A DNA stretch of 6,686 nucleotides from positions 1 to 6,686 of the forward strand of contig ONVR01000358.1 of NCBI GenBank assembly GCA_900321335.1, in the 5' to 3' direction. The DNA comes from an uncultured Eubacteriales bacterium (lineage in GTDB: Bacteria > Bacillota > Clostridia > Oscillospirales > Oscillospiraceae). The notes under the pieces were generated by a model. The model ran no database searches, was not told where the DNA came from, and saw nothing but the letters and a program-made list of their open reading frames with translations. Of the stretch, positions 1 through 6,675 are shown one piece after another. Each line of letters starts with the position of its first letter. Position 1 is the first letter of the stretch. Made by a program: the position numbers and the translations under genes.

Positions 1-570
1 ATCCGTGAAATGAGTCTGGAATCTCTCAACGATCAGATCTCCTATGTTGCCCAGGAACAGTTCCTGTTCAATACCACCCTTCTGGAAAACATACGGCTCG
101 GCAGACCTGACGCTACGGATGAAGAAGTCATGCAGGCCGCTGAAAAGGCACAGTGCATGGAATTTTTCAACCGCCTGCCCCAGGGAGCGCAGACCCTCGC
201 CGGTGATGGAGGCAAACAGCTCTCCGGCGGTGAACGGCAGCGCATATCTCTGGCACGGGCGATTCTGAAAAATGCGCCCATCGTCGTTCTCGACGAGGCG
301 ACCGCATTCATGGATCCGGAAAACGAGGAGAAGATGAACGAGGCTATCGCCGAAGTGATCGAGGGCAAGACCGTTATCGTTATCGCCCACCGTCTTCACT
401 CCATCGTCAGCGCGGACCAGATCTGCGTTCTGGATCAGGGGAATCTCTCCGACTGCGGAACCCACGAACAGCTCCTTGCGCGCTGTGAACCGTATCAGAA
501 GCTGTGGTCAGCCGCCGAAAGCAGTGCCCGTTGGAAGGTTTCCGCCAAGGAAGGAGGCGACGCTCAATGA
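1..570 (+). CDS. ABC half-transporter, C-terminal nucleotide-binding domain (5'-truncated by window edge)
   Basis: Only the last 189 residues are visible. The reading frame is open back to base 1, so the ATG at position 10 is internal and not a start. Seen: Q-loop region (VAQEQFLF, about 49-72), ABC signature LSGGE (220-234), Walker B ending in LDEA with the catalytic Glu codon at 295-297, D-loop-like FMDPENE, and the H-loop His codon at 388-390 in IAHRL. Walker A and the membrane domain lie upstream, outside the window. The visible ATPase motifs are intact, so this half should bind and hydrolyse ATP at the inner membrane face. The layout is that of an exporter-fold half-transporter. Its stop overlaps the start of the next gene (ATGA), which makes a co-translated heterodimer likely. 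Similarity by eye is to the YbtP/YbtQ-IrtA/IrtB-like group, but the substrate is not determinable here. A multidrug or peptide exporter is the alternative. Confidence 0.93.
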   Translation: MREMSLESLNDQISYVAQEQFLFNTTLLENIRLGRPDATDEEVMQAAEKAQCMEFFNRLPQGAQTLAGDGGKQLSGGERQRISLARAILKNAPIVVLDEATAFMDPENEEKMNEAIAEVIEGKTVIVIAHRLHSIVSADQICVLDQGNLSDCGTHEQLLARCEPYQKLWSAAESSARWKVSAKEGGDAQ

Positions 571-2318
571 TCGCTCTTATGAGACGTATCCTGAAAATTT
601 CCGGACGGTACCGGAACAGAGTGATAGGCGCTTTCTTTACGGCGTTTTTCAAATCCATGTTCGGCAAAGCGCCTCTGATGCTCTCGTACATCGCGCTGGC
701 TGCCTTCTACAACAACACCGGCAGCAAAATGCTCTGCCTCCGGCTCGGGATCGGCATGCTGATCTGCCTTGTCCTGCAGATTGTCTTCCAGCACGCCACC
801 GACCGTCTCCAGTCCGCTGCGGGATTCATGATCTTTGCGGACATGCGCATGAAGCTCGGCGAGCATCTGCGCAGGATGCCCATGGGCTATTTTACCGAGG
901 GAAACATCGGAAAGATCAGCTCCGTGCTGTCCTCCGACATGGTCTTTATCGAGGAAAACTGCATGACCGCATTCGGGGACATGATGAGCTATGTTTTCTC
1001 ACAGCTTATCATGATTCTCTTCCTGCTGTTCTTTAACGTATGGATTGGTCTGGCAGCTGTCGTAATCTGCGCCGTCATCATCCTTGTGGCCCAGGGTATG
1101 CGCAAAGACAGTCTGCGTAAAGCCGAAATCCGTCAGGAGCAGAACGAGAAGCTCACAGAAGCCGTGCTGGATTTCACGGAAGGCATCGGTATCACGAAGA
1201 CTTACAACCTGCTCGGTGAACGGTCCGCCTCCCTCACGGAGAATTTCCGGGAGACCTGCCGCACCAGCATTGCCTTTGAAAAAAGCCAGACGCCCTGGCA
1301 GATCGGCCTGTTCTGCCTGTATGGTCTGGGGGCCGCCGCTCTGGCCGGCGTTGCTCTCGGGCTCAACGGCAAAACCCTTATGGAAGCATTGGCTGTAATC
1401 GGCATGATGCTCTTCGTATTTGACGTATTCGGCCCGCTCAAGGCTCTTTACAGCCAGAGCACGCGTCTGACCGTCATGAACAGCTGTATGGACCGCATCG
1501 AGGAGGTCTTTTCTGAGAAGGAACTGCCGAACACCGGCACGGACACGATCCCCGATTCTGCCGACGGACCCGAACTGGAATTCCGCAAGGTTCAGTTCGG
1601 CTACGGTGAAAAGGAAGTCCTGCACGGGATCTCCTTCAGCCTGGAGAAGAACAAAATGCTGGCGCTGGTCGGTCCCTCCGGCAGCGGCAAATCGACCGTT
1701 GCGAATCTGCTGGCACGATTCTGGGATGTAAACGGCGGCCAGGTCCTGGTACGCGGCAAAGACGTGCGCGATGTCCCTCTTCAGGATCTGATGAGCCATA
1801 TCTCCATGGTGTTCCAGCGCGTATATCTGTTCCAGGATACGATTTACAACAACATCGTCATGGGCAGACCCGAGGCCACGAGAGAAGAAGTGATCGATGC
1901 CGCGAAGAAAGCCCGGTGCTATGACTTCATAACGGCACTCCCCGACGGATTCGACACCGTTGTCGGCGAAGGGGGCGCGTCGCTCTCCGGCGGTGAGAAA
2001 CAGCGTATCGCCATCGCCCGCTGTATCCTCAAGGATGCGCCTATCGTCATTCTCGACGAGGCGACAGCCAATGTGGACGCGGACAACGAGAGTTATATCC
2101 AGGAGGCTATCAGCGAGCTCTGCCGCGGCAAGACGCTGCTGGTCATCGCCCACCGGCTCAACACGATCCGCAGCGCAGACCGGATCCTCGTCCTCTCCGA
2201 AGGATCCATCGTGCAGTCCGGAACACACGAGGAACTGCTCGGCCAGGACGGAATTTACCGCGATTTCGTAACCATGCGTGCAAAGAGCGTCGGCTGGAAC
2301 CGGCGCAAAGGCGCATAA
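567..2318 (+). CDS. ABC half-transporter, fused permease and ATPase (YbtP/IrtA-like family)
   Basis: A complete 583-residue half-transporter, normal length for a TMD-NBD fusion. I chose the ATG at 567 because AAGGAGG lies at 551-557, 9 bases upstream, and because it overlaps the previous stop as ATGA; the frame is open further upstream but without a better site. The N-terminal half has about six hydrophobic segments (roughly residues 17-48, 58-80, 137-157, 159-178, 246-268, 272-290). The ATPase domain starts near 336: Walker A GPSGSGKST at 369-377, Q-loop Gln417, signature LSGGE at 473-477, Walker B Asp497 with catalytic Glu498, H-loop His529. All key residues are present. The stretch VFQRVYLFQDTIYNN after the Q-loop is reminiscent of siderophore/iron-associated transporters such as YbtP and IrtA, so a role in iron-chelate or related transport is plausible but inferred. 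No siderophore, reductase or substrate-binding gene is in the window. It probably pairs with the upstream half-transporter. Confidence 0.95.
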   Translation: MIALMRRILKISGRYRNRVIGAFFTAFFKSMFGKAPLMLSYIALAAFYNNTGSKMLCLRLGIGMLICLVLQIVFQHATDRLQSAAGFMIFADMRMKLGEHLRRMPMGYFTEGNIGKISSVLSSDMVFIEENCMTAFGDMMSYVFSQLIMILFLLFFNVWIGLAAVVICAVIILVAQGMRKDSLRKAEIRQEQNEKLTEAVLDFTEGIGITKTYNLLGERSASLTENFRETCRTSIAFEKSQTPWQIGLFCLYGLGAAALAGVALGLNGKTLMEALAVIGMMLFVFDVFGPLKALYSQSTRLTVMNSCMDRIEEVFSEKELPNTGTDTIPDSADGPELEFRKVQFGYGEKEVLHGISFSLEKNKMLALVGPSGSGKSTVANLLARFWDVNGGQVLVRGKDVRDVPLQDLMSHISMVFQRVYLFQDTIYNNIVMGRPEATREEVIDAAKKARCYDFITALPDGFDTVVGEGGASLSGGEKQRIAIARCILKDAPIVILDEATANVDADNESYIQEAISELCRGKTLLVIAHRLNTIRSADRILVLSEGSIVQSGTHEELLGQDGIYRDFVTMRAKSVGWNRRKGA

Positions 2319-2341
2319 CGCGGCTTCCGGATGTAAACAAA

Positions 2342-2363
2342 AGCTGTCTCTTTTAAGACAGCT
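2342..2363 (-). terminator. Hairpin, probable second terminator of the carboxypeptidase gene
   Basis: An 8-bp perfect inverted repeat, AGCTGTCT (2342-2349) and AGACAGCT (2356-2363), with a 6-base loop. Read on the minus strand the stem is followed by TTTGTTTA, a short U-rich run, which suits a rho-independent terminator. On the plus strand it is followed by CCTCCTG, so it should not stop plus-strand transcription well. It sits beyond the GC-rich hairpin as seen from the carboxypeptidase gene, so it would act as a backup. Confidence 0.5.
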
Positions 2364-2375
2364 CCTCCTGCAAAA

Positions 2376-2410
2376 AAGTGCGGCGCCCGCATACAGCGGG
2401 CGCCGCGCTT
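2376..2410. terminator. Bidirectional rho-independent terminator between convergent genes
   Basis: A perfect 11-bp GC-rich stem, GCGGCGCCCGC (2380-2390) and GCGGGCGCCGC (2396-2406), closes a 5-base ATACA loop. The plus-strand RNA can extend it by four pairs including one G-U. On the minus strand the stem is followed by ACTTTTTTG, a classic U-tract for the carboxypeptidase gene whose stop codon is only a few bases upstream. On the plus strand it is followed by GTGTTTATTT, a weaker but usable U-rich run for the ABC operon. Confidence 0.85.
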
Positions 2411-2414
2411 GTGT

Positions 2415-3941
2415 TTATTTCGTTCTGTTGTAAAAATCCTCAAAGGTGATGGGGTCTTCTTTTTTCTTATCGGTGCTCCGGGCGGCCTCCTGCCGTACCC
2501 GGTCCGTCTCATTTTTCGACGGAACCCGCACCCCTTCGCGCTCCTGCTCCTGCTCCAGTTCCCGCCGCTGCCGGCGCATCTGGCGCATCTTTTCCCGCTT
2601 GGCCTTGCGCTGCTTCGCCTTGATGATATTGTACCGGATCATCAGCGCAAGATAGATCAGAAACACCACGATCAGACCGATGATAACGGTCTTGACGATG
2701 GGTTTGTTCAGCGTCTGACGGACCTCCTGCTTAAAGTACTCGCTTTTGAGCAGGGCCACGTCCGTGTTGGCCACCAGTTTGACGTCGGCATACACCTCGC
2801 CGCCGTACCGGACCACCATCCGTCCCAGTTCTTCTCCGGCGTTGACAGGGGCCACCAGTTCCTGCTCATTTTCAATGCAGTAAACGGTGATCTCCCGCTG
2901 GAAGCGCTCATCCTCCACATCGTTGGCAACAAGGGCCTCCACCGCCTTTTCCGGCACAAGGTTGACCGCGTCCGTCCCGTCTCCCATGGACACGGGCGCC
3001 TTGGTCACCAGCTCCCCTTTCCGGACGATCTGGCGGAAGCTGAAGTTCAGAAATCCCCATCTGAACAGCTCCCGGCTCTCGGTGAAGCTCTCAATGTCAT
3101 AGCCGCCGTAGCCGTCCTCCACTTCCTCGGCGCCCAGCACAACGCACAGCAGGGTGATGGGGTTGTCGTTTTCGTCCTTGTCAGCCGCGTAGGAGGCCAG
3201 ACAGTAGCCGGCGGCGCTGGTGGAGCCGGTCTTGCCGCCAAGGCAGGGCGAATAGTAATAGGCACTGGAGCCGTCAATGAGTCTGTTTGTGTTCCGCAGG
3301 GTGCGCCTGTCGGACATATTCGTGGGCTGGACGTAGTACGTCGCGGTCTGCATGATCTGGCACATCAGCGGGTGCTTGAGGGCCTCGTTGAGAATGAGGT
3401 ACTCATCCCGGGCCGTGGTGTAGTGGTTTTCCGCCGTCAGACCGTGGGGATTCATATAATGGGTATCCAGGCACCCCAGCTCCGCGACCCGACTGTTCAT
3501 CTGGTCAACAAACGCGCCAACGCTGCCGGCCACAGTGATCCCCAGGATATTGCAGGCCTCATTGGCGGAGGCCACCAGGGCGCAGTAGAGAAGCTCCTCG
3601 TAGGTCAGCTCCTCCCCCGGCTGGATCTCGGCGGTGCTGCTGTCCTCGGTGATGTCAAACATGGCGTCCGCCGTGGCCATGACCTTTTCCTCCAGGGCGA
3701 TCTTCCCCTGCTCATAGTACTCCACCGCCAGCAGGACCGTGGTGAGCTTCGTCAGGCTCGCCTGATCCCGGCGGGCGTCGGCGTTCTGCTCAAACAAAAC
3801 GGTTCCCGTCTCCTTTTCCACCAGGATGGCGCTCTGGGCTGAGATCTCCGGTCTTTCCAGGGCGCGGGCCTGGGGGACTGGCACGGACAGGAACACCGCC
3901 CCGACCAGCAGCAGGGTCAGCAAAATTTTTGTTATTTTCAT
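2415..3941 (-). CDS. D-alanyl-D-alanine carboxypeptidase (PBP5/DacF type, peptidase S11) with C-terminal membrane anchor
   Basis: A 508-residue penicillin-binding enzyme that removes the terminal D-Ala from peptidoglycan stem peptides outside the membrane. Catalytic motifs: SLTK at 62-65 (nucleophile Ser62, Lys65), SAN at 125-127 and KTG at 237-239. A signal peptide is clear: MKITK, a hydrophobic core, and a probable cleavage after Ala27 (ARA). Residues about 295-395 fit the beta-rich PBP5 C-terminal domain. A strong membrane helix follows at about 416-437, then an unusual 70-residue tail rich in Lys, Arg, Glu and Gln, predicted to be cytoplasmic. Classical family members are nearer 380-440 residues and end in an amphipathic helix, so this tail is extra. 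I chose the ATG at 3941-3939 because GGAG (3951-3948) lies 6 bases upstream and the signal peptide begins there. A longer frame from 4028 would begin upstream of the predicted transcription start. It is convergent with the ABC operon and divergent from the HhH operon. Confidence 0.95.
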   Translation of the reverse strand: MKITKILLTLLLVGAVFLSVPVPQARALERPEISAQSAILVEKETGTVLFEQNADARRDQASLTKLTTVLLAVEYYEQGKIALEEKVMATADAMFDITEDSSTAEIQPGEELTYEELLYCALVASANEACNILGITVAGSVGAFVDQMNSRVAELGCLDTHYMNPHGLTAENHYTTARDEYLILNEALKHPLMCQIMQTATYYVQPTNMSDRRTLRNTNRLIDGSSAYYYSPCLGGKTGSTSAAGYCLASYAADKDENDNPITLLCVVLGAEEVEDGYGGYDIESFTESRELFRWGFLNFSFRQIVRKGELVTKAPVSMGDGTDAVNLVPEKAVEALVANDVEDERFQREITVYCIENEQELVAPVNAGEELGRMVVRYGGEVYADVKLVANTDVALLKSEYFKQEVRQTLNKPIVKTVIIGLIVVFLIYLALMIRYNIIKAKQRKAKREKMRQMRRQRRELEQEQEREGVRVPSKNETDRVRQEAARSTDKKKEDPITFEDFYNRTK

Positions 3942-4016
3942 ATGCTTCTCCGTGTTTTTATGATACAATAAAGGCGATATACCGGATGCATGGCACAAAA
4001 TACGTTGGATAGAAAC

Positions 4017-4045
4017 ATTATAATACATCTTTTGAGAGAATACAA
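4017..4045 (-). promoter_or_regulatory. Sigma-A-type promoter for the carboxypeptidase gene
   Basis: On the minus strand a perfect -10 TATAAT (4022-4017) is separated by exactly 17 bases from TTGTAT (4045-4040), which keeps the TTG core of a -35 box but matches only 3 of 6 positions. Transcription would start near 4010, giving a leader of about 70 bases before the ATG at 3941. I see no convincing strong hairpin in that leader. Confidence 0.65.
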
Positions 4046-4084
4046 CAAATTCATGGATCCGGATTTCTAAATTATTGCTTAATT

Positions 4085-4104
4085 TTTTGGCAATTCGGCC
4101 AAAA
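4085..4104 (+). other. Small inverted repeat upstream of the HhH operon
   Basis: TTTTGGC (4085-4091) and GCCAAAA (4098-4104) form a perfect 7-bp inverted repeat around a 6-base loop. It lies 38 bases before the TTG start and 22 bases before the ribosome binding site. There is no U-tract after it on the plus strand, so it is not an obvious terminator. It could be an operator for a dimeric regulator or a leader hairpin; the sequence does not decide. No convincing plus-strand -35/-10 pair was found in 3942-4141. A TTGAGA (4032-4037) matches the -35 consensus at 5 of 6 positions but has no good -10 at normal spacing. Confidence 0.35.
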
Positions 4105-4125
4105 GCCGGAGGCAGGTGCCGGGCG

Positions 4126-4133
4126 AAAGGAGG
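4126..4133 (+). promoter_or_regulatory. Ribosome binding site deciding the TTG start of the HhH gene
   Basis: AAAGGAGG is a near-perfect Shine-Dalgarno sequence placed 8 bases before the TTG at 4142. No in-frame ATG or GTG lies near it, so it supports TTG as the true start codon. Confidence 0.85.
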
Positions 4134-4141
4134 AACCGCCG

Positions 4142-4540
4142 TTGAAGCTCAAAAAGGTCGAACTGGCGGCTCTGATCATCACCGCCCTGTGCGTTGCCTT
4201 CACCGCCGGTATCCTGGCGGGCCGAAGCGGCAGCCGCAACCGGGTCGTCGTCTCCGACACCCTCACCATTCGCCCGGCTGCGGTCTCCCTGCCTGACAGG
4301 TCACTTCCGGAGCCGGTGGAAATACCGCCTGCCGACGGGCGCGTCAACATCAACCTGGCTGACGTGTCTGAACTGACGACGCTGCCCGGTATCGGCGAGG
4401 CCCTTGCCCGGCGGATCGTGGAATACCGGCAGACCCACGGCGACTTTTCCCGGGCTTCGGACCTTATGGACGTTTCCGGCATAGGCCCTGTCACCTACGA
4501 GGGTCTGAAAGATCTGATCACGACGGAGGGATCCCCTTGA
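4142..4540 (+). CDS. Small membrane-anchored helix-hairpin-helix protein (ComEA-like)
   Basis: 132 residues, starting at TTG (see the strong upstream ribosome binding site). After MKLKK a single hydrophobic segment (about 7-27) should anchor the protein in the membrane with the rest outside. A Pro-rich linker (about 44-65) leads to a tandem helix-hairpin-helix domain at about 68-127. Its start, VNINLADVSELTTLPGIG, is typical of ComEA, and the hairpins carry PGIG (82-85) and SGIG (112-115). The fold binds DNA non-specifically; in Gram-positive competence ComEA receives incoming DNA at the cell surface. This protein lacks the SLBB domain found in longer Firmicutes ComEA proteins, and no comEB or comEC is beside it, so a competence role is only a possibility. 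Its stop overlaps the next start (TTGA), tying its translation to the response regulator gene. Confidence 0.88.
   Translation: MKLKKVELAALIITALCVAFTAGILAGRSGSRNRVVVSDTLTIRPAAVSLPDRSLPEPVEIPPADGRVNINLADVSELTTLPGIGEALARRIVEYRQTHGDFSRASDLMDVSGIGPVTYEGLKDLITTEGSP
4525..4530 (+). promoter_or_regulatory. Ribosome binding site deciding the TTG start of the response regulator
   Basis: GGAGGG lies inside the end of the HhH gene, 6 bases before the TTG at 4537. The protein that results begins MKILVVDDE, exactly where receiver domains begin, so the TTG start is well supported. Confidence 0.8.
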
Positions 4541-5220
4541 AAATTCTTGTTGTTGACGATGAAAAGCTCCTGGTCAAGGGGTTGAAATTCAATCTGGAGG
4601 CTGACGGCTACACCGTAGACACCGCCTATGACGGGCTGGAAGCCGTGGAGCTTGCCCGAAGCGGCTCTTATGACCTGATCATGATGGACGTGATGATGCC
4701 CCGTCTCAACGGGCTGGAGGCCTGCATGCGGATCCGGGACTTCTCCACCGTCCCCATCATCATGCTCACCGCCCGTACCGACGACATGGACAAGCTCATG
4801 GGCTTTGAGTACGGGGTTGACGATTACATCACCAAGCCCTTCAACATTCTGGAGGTCAAGGCCCGGGTCCGGGCGCTGCTGCGCCGCTCCGCCATTGCCT
4901 CTGACCGTGGCGAGGAAACCGGCAGAATCGTTTACGACGGCATCGCCATCGACTCTGCCCGGCGCACGGCGGAGAAAAACGGTGTCCCCGTGGATCTGAC
5001 GGCCAAGGAGTTTGAGCTGATCGAGCTGCTGATGAAAAACCCCGGCCGGGTGTACAGCCGGGAGAATCTGCTGAACATCATCTGGGGCTACGAATACCAG
5101 GGGGACATCCGCACCGTAGATGTACACATCCGCCGTCTGCGGGAAAAACTGGAGCAAAACCCCGCAGCCCCGGCGCACATTCTGACGAAGTGGGGGGTTG
5201 GTTACTATTTCAAAGAGTAA
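4537..5220 (+). CDS. Two-component response regulator, OmpR/PhoB family
   Basis: 227 residues, the usual length for the family. The receiver domain (about 1-118) has the acidic pair Asp7/Asp8, the phosphoacceptor Asp51 in MMDVMMP, Thr78 and Lys100 in the TKPF motif, so it should be phosphorylated normally. The winged-helix DNA-binding domain (about 130-226) contains the family signatures LTAKEFELIELL, RTVDVHIRRLR and a GVGYYF ending. It would bind DNA as a dimer at direct repeats and control transcription in the cytoplasm. It starts at TTG overlapping the HhH stop by 4 bases, and the kinase gene starts 7 bases after its stop, so the three genes form one operon. General features resemble WalR- or PhoP-like regulators, but the kinase lacks the PAS domain of WalK and I do not assign a named system. 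Autoregulation through the 3942-4141 region is plausible. Confidence 0.96.
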   Translation: MKILVVDDEKLLVKGLKFNLEADGYTVDTAYDGLEAVELARSGSYDLIMMDVMMPRLNGLEACMRIRDFSTVPIIMLTARTDDMDKLMGFEYGVDDYITKPFNILEVKARVRALLRRSAIASDRGEETGRIVYDGIAIDSARRTAEKNGVPVDLTAKEFELIELLMKNPGRVYSRENLLNIIWGYEYQGDIRTVDVHIRRLREKLEQNPAAPAHILTKWGVGYYFKE

Positions 5221-5227
5221 GGCCGCC

Positions 5228-6637
5228 ATGGCCAGAATTCCCGGCTTTTTCAGAAGCATCCAGGCCAAGATCCTGATCATCCCCATCCTGATGCTTCTGG
5301 CCTTCGTCCTTCTGATCAACACGTACTTTCTCACCTCCTCCCGGAACATCACCTTTTCCTCCAAGCGCTCTTTTCTTCAGAGCCACGGGTTTATGATCTC
5401 CAGCGCTCTGTCCGCTCTGGACGAGCTGTCCGGAGACCGTGTGAGGCAGGCCATGTCCCTTCTGGAGGTCAACGACGTCAACGCGGTGATCATCACCGAC
5501 GACAAGGGCGAGACGCTCTACAGCTCCGAAGACGGCGACACCGAAGCCTCCGAATCCCTGTACACCGCCTACGTGGATCAGGTTCAGGGGGGCAATGACG
5601 TGTTTTATTCCCGGTTTTCCGACGGCGCGTTTTTGTCCTGCTCCTTCACCCCCATCATGTCCAGAGGCACCGTGGCGGGGGTCGTGTACCTGTTTGAAAA
5701 CGACACGGAGCAGGGCTCTGTCCTGCTCAAGATGTACGAGACGCTGCTGCAGTTTTCCATCGCCATCACTCTGGTGGCCATCGCCGCCATGACCATCGTC
5801 TCCTACCGGATCATGCGCCGGGTCAACACCGTTCTCGACGGCATCAAAAACGTCCGGGAGGGCGCCTACACCTACCGGGTGCCCATCAGCGGCAGCGATG
5901 AGATCAGCACCCTGGGGCAGGAATTCAACCGCCTCACCGACCGGCTTCAGAAGACCGAGGAGATCCGCCGCCGGTTTGTGGCGGACGCCTCCCATGAGCT
6001 GAAAACGCCCCTGGCCTCTATCCGGCTTCTCAGCGACAGCATTCTGCAAAACGAGAACATGGACAGCGAGACCGTCCGGGAGTTTGTGGACGACATCGCC
6101 CACGAGTCCAGCCGTCTTGCCCGGATCACGGAAAAGCTGCTGACCCTGACGAGGCTGGACAACGCCGTGATCTCCGAGCACAAGCGGGTCGACGTGGGCG
6201 GCGTGGTCAACACCGCACTGCGGATGCTCCGGCCCCTGGCCCAGGAACGGAACATCACCCTGAACAGCGCCATCGCCCCCGACAGCGTCATCGCCGCCAC
6301 CGAGGACGATTTGTACCAGATCGTATTCAATCTGGCGGAAAACGCCATCAAATACAACGTGGACGGAGGCCGGGTGGACATCACCTCCCAGGTCACCTCC
6401 GACCAGGTGATCCTCTCCGTGGCCGACACGGGTGTGGGGGTTCCCGACGAGGATCTGCCTCACATCTTTGACCGGTTTTACCGTGTGGACAAGGCCCGCT
6501 CCCGGGAGGCCGGCGGCACCGGTCTGGGCCTGTCCATCGTCAAGGACACCGCCGCCCTCCACGGCGGCGAGATCACCGCCGAGCACGGGGAACCCGGCGG
6601 CATGATCTTCCGGGTCGTATTCCCCCGTGAGCTGTAA
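5228..6637 (+). CDS. Membrane sensor histidine kinase with HAMP domain
   Basis: 469 residues from the ATG at 5228. Domain order: TM helix (about 13-35), extracellular sensor (about 36-172), second TM helix (about 173-195), HAMP (about 195-248), HisKA with phosphoacceptor His256 in SHELKTP, and HATPase domain with N-box Asn368/Asn372, G1 DTGVG (400-404), F-box FDRFYR (414-419) and G2 GGTGLGL (429-435). All catalytic motifs are intact. The sensor includes a VNAVIITDDKGETLYSS stretch and a later AGVVYL stretch, a pattern seen in Cache/PDC-type extracellular folds; this is inference and the ligand is unknown. No cytoplasmic PAS domain is present. The start is uncertain: the frame also opens at TTG 5198, inside the regulator gene, which would add ten residues. 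I prefer ATG 5228, preceded by TAAGG with suitable spacing. It is the likely partner of the response regulator immediately upstream. Confidence 0.94.
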   Translation: MARIPGFFRSIQAKILIIPILMLLAFVLLINTYFLTSSRNITFSSKRSFLQSHGFMISSALSALDELSGDRVRQAMSLLEVNDVNAVIITDDKGETLYSSEDGDTEASESLYTAYVDQVQGGNDVFYSRFSDGAFLSCSFTPIMSRGTVAGVVYLFENDTEQGSVLLKMYETLLQFSIAITLVAIAAMTIVSYRIMRRVNTVLDGIKNVREGAYTYRVPISGSDEISTLGQEFNRLTDRLQKTEEIRRRFVADASHELKTPLASIRLLSDSILQNENMDSETVREFVDDIAHESSRLARITEKLLTLTRLDNAVISEHKRVDVGGVVNTALRMLRPLAQERNITLNSAIAPDSVIAATEDDLYQIVFNLAENAIKYNVDGGRVDITSQVTSDQVILSVADTGVGVPDEDLPHIFDRFYRVDKARSREAGGTGLGLSIVKDTAALHGGEITAEHGEPGGMIFRVVFPREL

Positions 6638-6675
6638 ATCATTTCATTTCAATATCCGAAAGGCAGGCATCCACT

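Noticed and set aside
504..566. Possible 21-residue extension of the second ABC protein
   Set aside because: The upstream part overlaps the first ABC gene, is Arg-rich and unlike the family, whereas the ATG at 567 has AAGGAGG at proper spacing and the ATGA overlap.
999..2228. Long minus-strand open frame (409 codons) opposite the second ABC gene
   Set aside because: Shadow frame over a gene with intact ABC transporter motifs; no domain is recognisable in it.
2409..3842. Long plus-strand open frame (477 codons) opposite the carboxypeptidase
   Set aside because: The minus-strand frame carries the signal peptide and SxxK, SxN and KTG motifs. The plus frame is low-complexity, His/Gly/Val/Leu-rich, and begins inside the terminator region without a ribosome binding site.
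3961..3969. TGATACAAT on the plus strand as an extended -10 promoter for the HhH operon
   Set aside because: It resembles an extended -10 but has no -35 at normal distance and sits in the carboxypeptidase leader, about 170 bases from the gene. It is too weak to list.
3942..4028. Possible 29-residue N-terminal extension of the carboxypeptidase from an ATG at 4028
   Set aside because: That ATG lies upstream of the predicted transcription start near 4010, and a signal peptide with a good ribosome binding site begins at 3941.
5210..6586. Long open frame (458 codons) on the minus strand opposite the kinase gene
   Set aside because: It is a shadow of GC-rich codon use in the kinase gene. The translation is Gly/Val/His/Asp-rich with no recognisable domain, and the plus-strand frame has complete kinase motifs.
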